A stretch of 64,000 nucleotides of DNA. Source: Cellvibrio sp. OA-2007. Its GTDB lineage: Bacteria > Pseudomonadota > Gammaproteobacteria > Pseudomonadales > Cellvibrionaceae. The position numbers and the translations under genes are program-made. The stretch covers positions 124,001 to 188,000 of the forward strand of contig NZ_BBUL01000092.1 of the NCBI RefSeq assembly GCF_000953825.1, written 5' to 3'. Positions within the stretch are counted from its first letter, which is position 1. Every line of letters begins with the position of its first letter. This document shows, piece after piece, positions 34,287 to 42,271 of the stretch. The notes under the pieces were generated by a model. The model did not search any database, had not been told where the DNA came from, and saw only the letters and a program-made list of their open reading frames with translations.

Positions 34287-35060
34287 ATGAAAGCCCGCGT
34301 ATTAATTATTGAAGATGAACCCGCTATTGCGGACACATTGGTTTACGCATTGGAGACAGAAGGTTTTGCAGTCACTTGGGAATCACTGGCGCAAAGTGCC
34401 CTGCAATATCTTGCGCAGCAGCCAGTGGATTTTATTATTCTCGATGTTGGCCTGCCCGATCAAAATGGCTTTGAATTGTGCAAAACCATTCGCCGCAGCA
34501 ATGAGCCATATGCAGATGTGCCTATTTTGTTTTTAACCGCGCGCAAAGAAGAAGTTGACCGTATTATCGGCTTGGAAATCGGCGGCGATGACTATGTCAC
34601 CAAACCCTTTAGCCCACGGGAAATCAGCGCGCGCGTTAAAACTATTCTCAAGCGCTCTGGCACCGCAGCGAATAGAACGCCCAGCAATTCGCCAGAAAAA
34701 AATTCAACGCCAGCCTCCGCCCAGGAGATCGCGCCAGCACCAACAACCCAAGCACCTTGGCAAAAGGGAAAGTTTTGTGTCGAAATCGATAAAGCGCGAG
34801 TCAGTTACTGCGATAAAATCATCAACCTTACCCGCTATGAATTTTTAATTTTGCGTGTACTGCTTGCACACCCTGAACGAATTTTTAGTCGCGCCCAATT
34901 AATGGATAAAGTGTGGGATGAACCCGAATCCAGTTTTGAGCGCGCGGTGGACACCCATATCAAAAGCCTGCGCGCCAAATTGCGCGATGCCACTGACAAT
35001 AGCGATACCGACCCCATTAAAACCCACCGGGGTATGGGCTATAGCATCAGCATTCATTAG
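34287..35060 (+). CDS. creB: CreB-like response regulator (OmpR family)
   Basis: This 257-residue response regulator has the receiver domain EDEPAIADTLVYALETEGFAV with phosphoacceptor Asp in IILDVGLPDQNGFELC and Lys in YVTKPFSPRE, then an OmpR-type winged helix (LTRYEFLILRVLLAHPERIFSRAQLMDKVWDE ... THRGMGYS). It resembles E. coli CreB along its length but carries an extra Pro/Ala/Ser/Thr-rich linker of about 30 residues (about 130-160) between the domains. It begins 36 bp after the sortase stop and is followed after 25 bp by its kinase. Control of this gene cluster by the pair is likely but inferred. Confidence 0.9.
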   Translation: MKARVLIIEDEPAIADTLVYALETEGFAVTWESLAQSALQYLAQQPVDFIILDVGLPDQNGFELCKTIRRSNEPYADVPILFLTARKEEVDRIIGLEIGGDDYVTKPFSPREISARVKTILKRSGTAANRTPSNSPEKNSTPASAQEIAPAPTTQAPWQKGKFCVEIDKARVSYCDKIINLTRYEFLILRVLLAHPERIFSRAQLMDKVWDEPESSFERAVDTHIKSLRAKLRDATDNSDTDPIKTHRGMGYSISIH

Positions 35061-35085
35061 CCAAACGCGATAAGGATTGCCCTGA

Positions 35086-36525
35086 GTGAAATTAAGCCTG
35101 CGCATTTTTCTAATGTATTTTTTATTGGTCGGCATTGGCCTGTTTACTTTTTTTAGCAATGCAGCCAACCAATTGCGGCCCATTGTGCGCCAGTCAGCCG
35201 AGAACGCACTGATCGATACCGCCAACCTGCTCGCTGAACTGGTGGTGCGCGATCTGCATAACAATCAATTTAATCGCGAGCAATTTACCCAGGCCATCGC
35301 CCGCTACCAGCAGCGCCAGCTCAATGCATCTATTTGGGATGTTAAAAAAACTACATCGGATATGCGCTGCTACATCACCGACCGCCAAGGTCGAGTGATT
35401 TTTCATACCGACCCGGATGAAATTGGCAAAGATTATTCGCGCTGGCTGGATGTAAGCAAAACGCTCAAAGGTCAGTACGGTGCGCGCACTACGCGTATAG
35501 ATCCGAATGATGAATTAACCAGTGTAATGCACGTGGCCGCACCTATTTTTAACAATGGCGATTTATTTGGCGTGCTCACTGTGGTGCAACCGAATGCCAG
35601 CAGCGTGCCCTTTCTTGAATTTGCCCGCACCCAACTGTTAACCCAGGGCAGCTTGATTTTAATTTTCGCCCTGGCCATAGGCGCACTCTTAACTTATTGG
35701 CTCACTCACTCTGTTCGTCTCTTATCAATTTACGTGCAAAAAGTCAGGCAAGGTGAGCGTGTAACACCGCCGAAATTACACGAGCGAGAACTGGCAGAAC
35801 TCGCAGAGGCAACTGAATCTATGCGCCGCGAATTAGAAGGCAAAGCCTATATTGAAAACTATGTACACACATTGACCCACGAAATGAAAAGCCCGCTGGC
35901 CGCCATTCGCGGTGCGGCCGAGTTATTGGAAGAAGGCGGCATGGAGGCCAATGCCCGACAAAAGTTTTTGCACAACATTGTTCACTCCGCACACCGCATG
36001 CAGGATTTAATTGATCGCTTACTGGCATTGGCCGCACTGGAAAACACCAATCAATTACATAACCCTGAGCCGCTGGATTTAGCCCAACTAGTCAGTGCTG
36101 AAATCGATACCAAACGCAGCCGTGCACAACAAAAACAACTTCAATTAGTGTTTACCGCACCACCCAACATTGCTGAAATAAAAGGCGATCGTTTTTTACT
36201 GCTGCAAGCCATTAGCAATTTGCTCGATAATGCCTTGAACTTTGCCAATAGCCAGAGCGACATTTTGATTCATATAGAACAACAAGCAGAACAGCTGGTA
36301 TTAGTGATTCAAAACCAAGGCCCCTGGATACCAGATTACGCGCTGCCGCGTATTTACGAGCGTTTTTATTCGCTGGCTCGCGCCGAGGGCGCGGGGAAAA
36401 GTTCTGGCCTCGGTCTGAGTTTTGTACAAGAAATTGCCGCGCTGCACAAAGGTAGCATTCGTTTATGCAATGGTGGCACACTAGCGCAGCCTTGGGTTGA
36501 AGCGCGGCTCAGCATCGCCCGCTAA
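35086..36525 (+). CDS. creC: CreC-like sensor histidine kinase
   Basis: This 479-residue inner-membrane kinase starts at a GTG. It has a transmembrane segment at about 5-25, a periplasmic sensor of about 150 residues (including GKDYSRWLDVSKTLKGQYGAR, strongly CreC-like), a second transmembrane segment at about 183-204, a HAMP-like linker, the phosphoacceptor His in LTHEMKSPLAAIRGAAELLEE, the N box LLDNALNFA, and the G2 box GKSSGLGLSF. In enterobacteria CreBC governs carbon-source and beta-lactam responses and is followed by creD. Here no creD follows; a NodB-caspase gene takes that place after 81 bp. Confidence 0.9.
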   Translation: MKLSLRIFLMYFLLVGIGLFTFFSNAANQLRPIVRQSAENALIDTANLLAELVVRDLHNNQFNREQFTQAIARYQQRQLNASIWDVKKTTSDMRCYITDRQGRVIFHTDPDEIGKDYSRWLDVSKTLKGQYGARTTRIDPNDELTSVMHVAAPIFNNGDLFGVLTVVQPNASSVPFLEFARTQLLTQGSLILIFALAIGALLTYWLTHSVRLLSIYVQKVRQGERVTPPKLHERELAELAEATESMRRELEGKAYIENYVHTLTHEMKSPLAAIRGAAELLEEGGMEANARQKFLHNIVHSAHRMQDLIDRLLALAALENTNQLHNPEPLDLAQLVSAEIDTKRSRAQQKQLQLVFTAPPNIAEIKGDRFLLLQAISNLLDNALNFANSQSDILIHIEQQAEQLVLVIQNQGPWIPDYALPRIYERFYSLARAEGAGKSSGLGLSFVQEIAALHKGSIRLCNGGTLAQPWVEARLSIAR

Positions 36526-36609
36526 GCAATTAAGGACTCTACGGAATGCAGTCATTTTCTCCATACACCTGACTGCGGCAAACAATAATAGCGAGGAACA
36601 TACAGGGTG

Positions 36610-39333
36610 ATGTTTAAACAAATTCTGCTAATGCTGGTAGTGATAACCAGCTCATTACACGCTAGCGCCACAAGCAATCCAAACCCAACTGAAAAATTAC
36701 TGGACGATATTGTCACCGCGCAGCGGGCGATGATATTGCTGCTCGACAAAAGCCCATCCAATGACCCGCTCTCTGATTATATTTTTGCCGCGCGCAATGC
36801 GTATGTGGTGAAGCAAGAAGGCATAGAACAATTAATCACACAGGCCGAGGCTGAGCAGTCATCGTCCAAACTGACGCAGGCCAGCGAAACACTCATTCGC
36901 TATACCCAAACAACACTGCAATCACACCCCGCCGATTTGCTCGCGTTTAATGATCTTTATGATGAATTAATGGCGTTGGAAAAAGCCCGTGCACTGCCCG
37001 CGCAGGAACTCGCTAAATTGGAACGCGCTGCGACAGATTATCAAAAAGCATTTGATCAATACCGCAGTGATTACAGCAAAGCACTGGATAAATTAACCAC
37101 ACGCGGACAGCAGTACGAGAGTTGGCTTGATTACATTAGTTTTCTCAACAGCCAATTTGATACTGCTCAACTCTTGCGTCACTACGCGCAGGAAAAAGCA
37201 CAATTATTTCGCTATATGACACGCGGCGAAAACGATAGCAAAACCAAAAAAGATGCCTTGACCGAGACAACCCCCAAAATTATGTGGGGCAACGACTTGC
37301 CCGAAAAAACCGTAGTGCTCACTTTTGATGACGGCCCCCATGCGCGCAATACCGGTTTGGTGTTAGACATTCTCAAACAGTATGAAGTGAACGGTTACTT
37401 TTTTACGGTGGGGAGAAATTTGGGTGAAGCCGATGGCGAAGCAGTTACTAGCACACGCAATGATGCAATTACCAAACGCATTATTGCTGAAGGCCATATA
37501 CTTGCCAATCACAGTTATAGCCACAGCATTCTTACTAAACTTGCCGATGAAGGGCGCAAAGCCGAAATCACCAAAACGAATTTGCTGATCAGTAACAGCC
37601 AGGGCTCAGCCAACACACTATTCAGACCGCCCTATGGCTCGCGCGACAAAGCCTTGGACGCACTTGCCAGCAAAGAGGGCATGATTTCGGTGATGTGGAA
37701 TATCGATTCCATGGACTGGGCCGACCCGATTCCGGAATCTATTGCCGACCGCACCCTGCGTGAATTGGAGAAATATAAAAAAGGGATTTTGTTATTTCAC
37801 GATATCCACAAACAAACCGTTAATGCACTGCCAACCTTGCTGACCGCACTGGCCAATGAAGGCTACCGCGTAGTCACACTCGACGGTCGCAGCTTCAGCG
37901 AAAATTCAACGGGCTTACCAAAAGTTCAAGCGCCCAAAACCGAATTTTATGGCACCAGCTGGGCAGTGGTGATTGGCATTAATCAATACCAATCCTGGCC
38001 AAAACTGGAATACGCGGTAAACGATGCACAAGCAGTTGCTGCGCGGCTTGAAACTAAATTGGGGTTCAAAAAAGAAAATATCATCGCCCTCTATGATGAA
38101 GAGGCCACCTCCGAGCGGATTACCGAGGTGCTCGGCTATCAACTAGCAGACCCCAATCTTGTTAAAGAAAATGATCGCGTTTTTGTTTTTTACGCAGGTC
38201 ACGGTATGACCCGCGACCTGCCCAATGGCAAAGCACTGGGTTATTTAATTCCCGTCGATGCGGACACAAATAGATTCCAAAACCGCGGCATTAGCATGAC
38301 GCAAATTAACGACTTCTCTGCGCTTATTCCCGCCAAGCATGTGTATTTTGTGATGGACTCTTGTTACAGCGGTCTGGCATTAACTCGCGCCGGTGTCAGT
38401 ATTGGTCAATCACTTAATTACATCAATCAAATCACCGAGCGCAAAGCGCGGCAGATTCTCACCGCAGGCGGCGCCGATCAACAAGTCGCCGACGGCGGCC
38501 CCGGCGGACACTCGATTTTTACCTGGACTTTTTTACAAGCATTGGATGGCTTAGCCGATACCGACAACAACGGATACGTCACCGCTTCCGAGCTGGGTAC
38601 TTATGTTGCACCAGTGGTATCCAGTTATGCAGAACAAACGCCCTCCTTCGGTAATTTGCTCGGCAGCGAGGGTGGTGACTTTGTATTTAAAATCAATAGC
38701 GATGCCGCAGCGGCCATTAATCAAAAATTAATTGCCGACTCAAAACGGATCGAAGCCGAATTAACCTCACTGCGGAAAGACACGTCTGAAAATGTGCGCC
38801 GCCGCTTGGAGTTGGAAATCGCCCTGGAAAAAGAACAGCAAGCGCAAACGACTAATACAAGTGCGGCAGCAAGCAGCAGCGCCACGGGTGATGCAACATC
38901 GAGCACTGCAGCAAAAACCTCGGAAGAACGCAAAAACCAAGCGCGGCGATTAAACGCATCGGCGATGGAATTTTTTAAAGAAAAGAAATACGCACAAGCA
39001 AAAAGCGAATGGGCGGAAGCAGTTCGGTTAAATCCGTACAACCCAACCATCGTCAACAATTACGCCTATGTACTCGACACCATGAATGAAAATGACGAAG
39101 CGCTGAAATGGTATTACCGCACCGTGGAGTTAGACGCGCGCCGCACCGCAGTTTACTGGAACCTCGGCGACATTATGGTAGAGCTGGGGCGCAAGCAGGA
39201 TGCAATCCCCTACTACGAGCGCTTTTTACATTTGTACCCATCGTTTAAAGACGCCAAGAAAATTCGCGCCAAGATCGAAGAATACAAGCGCGAAATTGCC
39301 GCAGCTGAGGCGGCACTCGATACTCCAGAGTAA
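36610..39333 (+). CDS. secreted polysaccharide deacetylase - caspase-like - TPR fusion
   Basis: This is a protein of about 907 residues with a signal peptide (MFKQILLMLVVITSSLHASA). Residues about 25-220 are helical and of unknown fold. About 230-430 form a NodB/CE4 deacetylase: metal Asp in TFDDGPHA, HSYSH, RPPYGS, DSMDWADP and LLFHDIH are all present. About 448-690 form a C14 caspase-like peptidase with catalytic His in FYAGHGM and Cys in MDSCYSG, plus the start WAVVIGINQYQ. About 780-890 are TPR repeats (AMEFFKEKKYAQAKSEWAEAVRLNP and following). An in-frame GTG lies one codon before the ATG. Both catalytic domains look intact. It closes the sortase/CreBC cluster and is followed by a terminator. 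Confidence 0.9.
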   Translation: MFKQILLMLVVITSSLHASATSNPNPTEKLLDDIVTAQRAMILLLDKSPSNDPLSDYIFAARNAYVVKQEGIEQLITQAEAEQSSSKLTQASETLIRYTQTTLQSHPADLLAFNDLYDELMALEKARALPAQELAKLERAATDYQKAFDQYRSDYSKALDKLTTRGQQYESWLDYISFLNSQFDTAQLLRHYAQEKAQLFRYMTRGENDSKTKKDALTETTPKIMWGNDLPEKTVVLTFDDGPHARNTGLVLDILKQYEVNGYFFTVGRNLGEADGEAVTSTRNDAITKRIIAEGHILANHSYSHSILTKLADEGRKAEITKTNLLISNSQGSANTLFRPPYGSRDKALDALASKEGMISVMWNIDSMDWADPIPESIADRTLRELEKYKKGILLFHDIHKQTVNALPTLLTALANEGYRVVTLDGRSFSENSTGLPKVQAPKTEFYGTSWAVVIGINQYQSWPKLEYAVNDAQAVAARLETKLGFKKENIIALYDEEATSERITEVLGYQLADPNLVKENDRVFVFYAGHGMTRDLPNGKALGYLIPVDADTNRFQNRGISMTQINDFSALIPAKHVYFVMDSCYSGLALTRAGVSIGQSLNYINQITERKARQILTAGGADQQVADGGPGGHSIFTWTFLQALDGLADTDNNGYVTASELGTYVAPVVSSYAEQTPSFGNLLGSEGGDFVFKINSDAAAAINQKLIADSKRIEAELTSLRKDTSENVRRRLELEIALEKEQQAQTTNTSAAASSSATGDATSSTAAKTSEERKNQARRLNASAMEFFKEKKYAQAKSEWAEAVRLNPYNPTIVNNYAYVLDTMNENDEALKWYYRTVELDARRTAVYWNLGDIMVELGRKQDAIPYYERFLHLYPSFKDAKKIRAKIEEYKREIAAAEAALDTPE

Positions 39334-39372
39334 ATCTGCCGCGCCTGATTCACAGGCACCAGTAGACCAGTT

Positions 39373-39400
39373 AAACGGGAGCTTCGGCTCCCGTTTCTTA
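39373..39400 (+). terminator. rho-independent terminator of the sortase/caspase cluster
   Basis: The 10-bp stem AAACGGGAGC/GCTCCCGTTT closed by a TTCG tetraloop runs into a short T-rich stretch. It separates the caspase gene from the Fur-controlled receptor. Confidence 0.82.
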
Positions 39401-39464
39401 TTCAAGCCGGAGTTTTTTACCCATCAATACAGCAATCAATATCGTTTAGAATTAAATACCATTT

Positions 39465-39483
39465 GATATTGATTATCATTTAT
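39465..39483 (+). promoter_or_regulatory. Fur box upstream of siderophore receptor
   Basis: The minus strand reads AATGATAATCAATATC, matching most positions of the 19-bp Fur consensus (GATAATGATAATCATTATC). It lies about 47 bp before the receptor start codon. Iron repression by Fur is inferred. Confidence 0.75.
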
Positions 39484-39529
39484 AAATACAATGGCACCCT
39501 ATTCATCAGTACGGGAGAGCCATATCACC

Positions 39530-41647
39530 ATGAATCAGCCGAAAGCCCTGCTTGCCAGCATCATCACCAGCCTGTTGTTTACTCCTCTTACCAGCTTTGC
39601 CGAGGAGCCAACCGGTAAGCTCAAGACGGTGAAAGTTGAAGCCAATGCCCTGGGCAATACCACTGAACAGACCGGCGCCTATACCACTGGTAGCATGAAC
39701 ACGGCGACCAAAATGGACTTGAGTGTTCGCGAGACCCCGCAATCGGTCGCGGTGATTACCAGCGCCCAGATTGAAGACCTGAACATCAGCACCATCAATG
39801 AAGCGCTGGATACCGCCACTGGCATCACCGTAAAACGTACCGAAACCGACCGCACCTACTTTGAAGCGCGGGGTTTTGATATCAATAACTTTCAAGTGGA
39901 TGGTTTGGGCACCCCATTGCATTGGGATCTGCTGGAGGGCGATATCGACATGGCGCTCTATGATCGGGTGGAGATTATTCGCGGTGCTTCAGGTTTGATG
40001 AGCGGACTGGGCAGCCCGGCGGCGACGATTAATCTAGTGCGCAAACGCCCCACAGCTGAAACCCAAGCCAGTCTCAACCTGACTCGCGGGCGCTGGGACG
40101 ATACCCGCGCGGTTTTGGATGCCTCAGGCTCACTGACCAGCGGCATTCGCGCCCGCGCGGTGGTGAGTGAACAAAGTAAGGATTCCCACCTGCAGGATTA
40201 CCACAAAGATCTGTCCACCAGCTATGGCGTTATTGAAGCGGATTTGGGGCTTAATACCTTGCTGACCGCTGGTATCAGCCGCCAGAAAAGCGAGGCAGAT
40301 AGCCCTATGTGGGGCGCCCTCACCCTGACCTATTTGGGTGATGATGGCAAAACCTACATGACCAACTTTGACCAATCTATGAATAGCTCAGCGGATTGGG
40401 CCTACTGGGATGTGCAAACCACCAAGAGTTTTGTCGAGCTGGATCACACTTGGGATAACGGCTGGAATACCAAAGCAACTTATACCCGTACCAAAACCCG
40501 CGGCGCACAGGAATTGCTTTATGTGTACGGCACCCTCAATGAGGATATGTCGGGCCTAGGTGGCTGGGCTGGAAAATTTGACCGCGAAACCGATCAGGAG
40601 CAATTCGACCTTGCCACCACCGGCAGCTTCACCACCGGTTCACTTAGCCATCAGTTTGTAGTGGGTTTTAATCAGGCAGAAAGTGATTTACAGGAACGCG
40701 CTCTTTACGATTACACCACCGGCAATGGCTTCCCGGCGATCGATAATATGGCGACATGGACTGGCGACACGCCTCACCCTACCTTCAATGATGAAGAACC
40801 AGGTTCGGCTATTACCGATAAACAAACCGGTGCTTATATCGCCGGTCAATTTAGCCTGAGTGACGACTTAAAACTCTTAGCCGGTGCCCGCGCCGCGCGC
40901 TATAACAGCAGCGGCAGCAGTTACGGCGCTGCGCAAGCTACCAACGAAGATGTGGTGGTGCCCTACGTCGGTTTAACCTACGACATCAGCCAACAACTGA
41001 CCGCCTACACCAGTTACACCGAAACCTTCACCCCGCAAACCGAATTGGACGCACAACTCGACCGCCTCGCCCCCACCACCGGGGTGAACAAAGAGCTGGG
41101 TGTAAAAGGCGAATTTTTTGACGGCTTGCTGAACACATCGGTCGCGGTATTTGCCACTGAATTACAAGACTTTGCGATTCAACTGGGCTTTAACGAGGAG
41201 ACCGGCAAGTTTTATTACGGCGGTGCGGACTATGAATCCCAAGGTTTTGAACTGGAGCTGGCCGGGCAAATCACCGATCAGCTGAAGATGACGCTGGGTT
41301 ACACCAGCCTCACGGTAGACGATCACCAAGGCGAAGTCGCGCGCACTTTTACTCCGAAACAATCACTAAAACTCAGCGCCAGCTTCAACCCTGAGTGGCA
41401 ACCGGCCTTAACCTTGGGCAGCTTTGTGGAATACCGCTCAGACACTTATCTGCGCGGCACTGTAATCAAACAGGATGCCTTAACACTGGTCGATACCTTT
41501 GCCCGTTATCAACTGAACGATCACGTCGCCTTCGGCCTCAATCTCAACAACATCACCAATGAAAGCTATTTGACCAGCTTTGAATATGCCCAGGCTTATT
41601 ACGCTGAACCACGCAATATCAGCGGCTCAGTGACGGTGAAGTTTTAA
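39530..41647 (+). CDS. TonB-dependent siderophore receptor
   Basis: This is an outer-membrane ferric-siderophore receptor of about 705 residues. It has a signal peptide ending LTSFAEE, a plug with the siderophore-type signature SVRETPQSVAVITSAQIED and MSGLGSPAATINLVRKRP, and a beta-barrel ending in SGSVTVKF. It lacks the long N-terminal signalling (secretin/TonB short) domain of FpvA or FecA. The frame begins at 39491, but the ATG at 39530 has GGGAGAG upstream and begins the signal peptide. Two genes follow closely (1 bp, then about 30 bp), making an iron-uptake operon with a PepSY protein. The ligand is unknown. This operon is noticeably richer in CTG/GGC codons than its surroundings. Confidence 0.92.
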   Translation: MNQPKALLASIITSLLFTPLTSFAEEPTGKLKTVKVEANALGNTTEQTGAYTTGSMNTATKMDLSVRETPQSVAVITSAQIEDLNISTINEALDTATGITVKRTETDRTYFEARGFDINNFQVDGLGTPLHWDLLEGDIDMALYDRVEIIRGASGLMSGLGSPAATINLVRKRPTAETQASLNLTRGRWDDTRAVLDASGSLTSGIRARAVVSEQSKDSHLQDYHKDLSTSYGVIEADLGLNTLLTAGISRQKSEADSPMWGALTLTYLGDDGKTYMTNFDQSMNSSADWAYWDVQTTKSFVELDHTWDNGWNTKATYTRTKTRGAQELLYVYGTLNEDMSGLGGWAGKFDRETDQEQFDLATTGSFTTGSLSHQFVVGFNQAESDLQERALYDYTTGNGFPAIDNMATWTGDTPHPTFNDEEPGSAITDKQTGAYIAGQFSLSDDLKLLAGARAARYNSSGSSYGAAQATNEDVVVPYVGLTYDISQQLTAYTSYTETFTPQTELDAQLDRLAPTTGVNKELGVKGEFFDGLLNTSVAVFATELQDFAIQLGFNEETGKFYYGGADYESQGFELELAGQITDQLKMTLGYTSLTVDDHQGEVARTFTPKQSLKLSASFNPEWQPALTLGSFVEYRSDTYLRGTVIKQDALTLVDTFARYQLNDHVAFGLNLNNITNESYLTSFEYAQAYYAEPRNISGSVTVKF

Positions 41648-41648
41648 G

Positions 41649-42242
41649 ATGAACTCGCTGTTTTTATCCACCGTTAACCCTTGGTTTAGTTTGCTCGCCC
41701 TGCTGCTGATCGCGGCAGGAGTGGGCTTGCTCTACCGCGCATGGTTGCAGCCCAAGCGCCATTGGCCGCTGATTGCAGCCGGTTGGGGTGTGTTGATACT
41801 GGCGCACTGGCCTTGGTTTGCTGCTTTTGGGGTAGATCGCGGTTGGGCGCTAGCGGCGATGCTGCCGGGGCTAATCGCCCTGCTGTTGATTGCCTTGCGC
41901 ACGCCTTGGCATGAGCGCCAACTGGCTGATCGGCGCAGCGATAAAAGTGCGCGCCCCGCTCAGCCATCACCCCCGTGGTACAGCCAGGTGCCCGGTCTGC
42001 TGGTGCAGATTCTAGTGACCGGCCTGCTCTCGCTAAGCGCTGCCTTGGGTGTGGCCTTGGTGGTGTATGCACTGCTGGATACCAGCTTGGTAAACCGCAT
42101 GATGGCCGCTGCCTCTGTGGCCCTGCTGCTCTGGCCTGTATTAATAGTGTGGAGCCGCAGCCGCGATTCACTAGTCAAACCGGCGTTCTGGTTTATCGGC
42201 CTAAGTGTGGCCGGCTGGTTATCGACCCCAGCAATTTTCTAG
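41649..42242 (+). CDS. small integral membrane protein of an iron-uptake operon
   Basis: I do not recognise this 197-residue protein. It has about five hydrophobic segments (around residues 12-30, 38-58, 66-80, 113-138 and 145-165, with another near the C-terminus) with short basic loops, so it is an inner-membrane protein. It begins 1 bp after the siderophore receptor stop and precedes a PepSY-type membrane protein. This three-gene order suggests a role in moving or reducing iron after outer-membrane uptake. No metal-binding motif stands out. Function unknown. Confidence 0.72.
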   Translation: MNSLFLSTVNPWFSLLALLLIAAGVGLLYRAWLQPKRHWPLIAAGWGVLILAHWPWFAAFGVDRGWALAAMLPGLIALLLIALRTPWHERQLADRRSDKSARPAQPSPPWYSQVPGLLVQILVTGLLSLSAALGVALVVYALLDTSLVNRMMAAASVALLLWPVLIVWSRSRDSLVKPAFWFIGLSVAGWLSTPAIF

Positions 42243-42271
42243 CACTCCTCAATACTCGATTGGATTTCACT

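Noticed and set aside
41975-42271. N-terminal extension of the PepSY gene inside the preceding membrane protein gene
   Set aside because: The residues encoded there are an out-of-frame reading of the upstream gene; PepSY homology begins only after the GTG at 42272.
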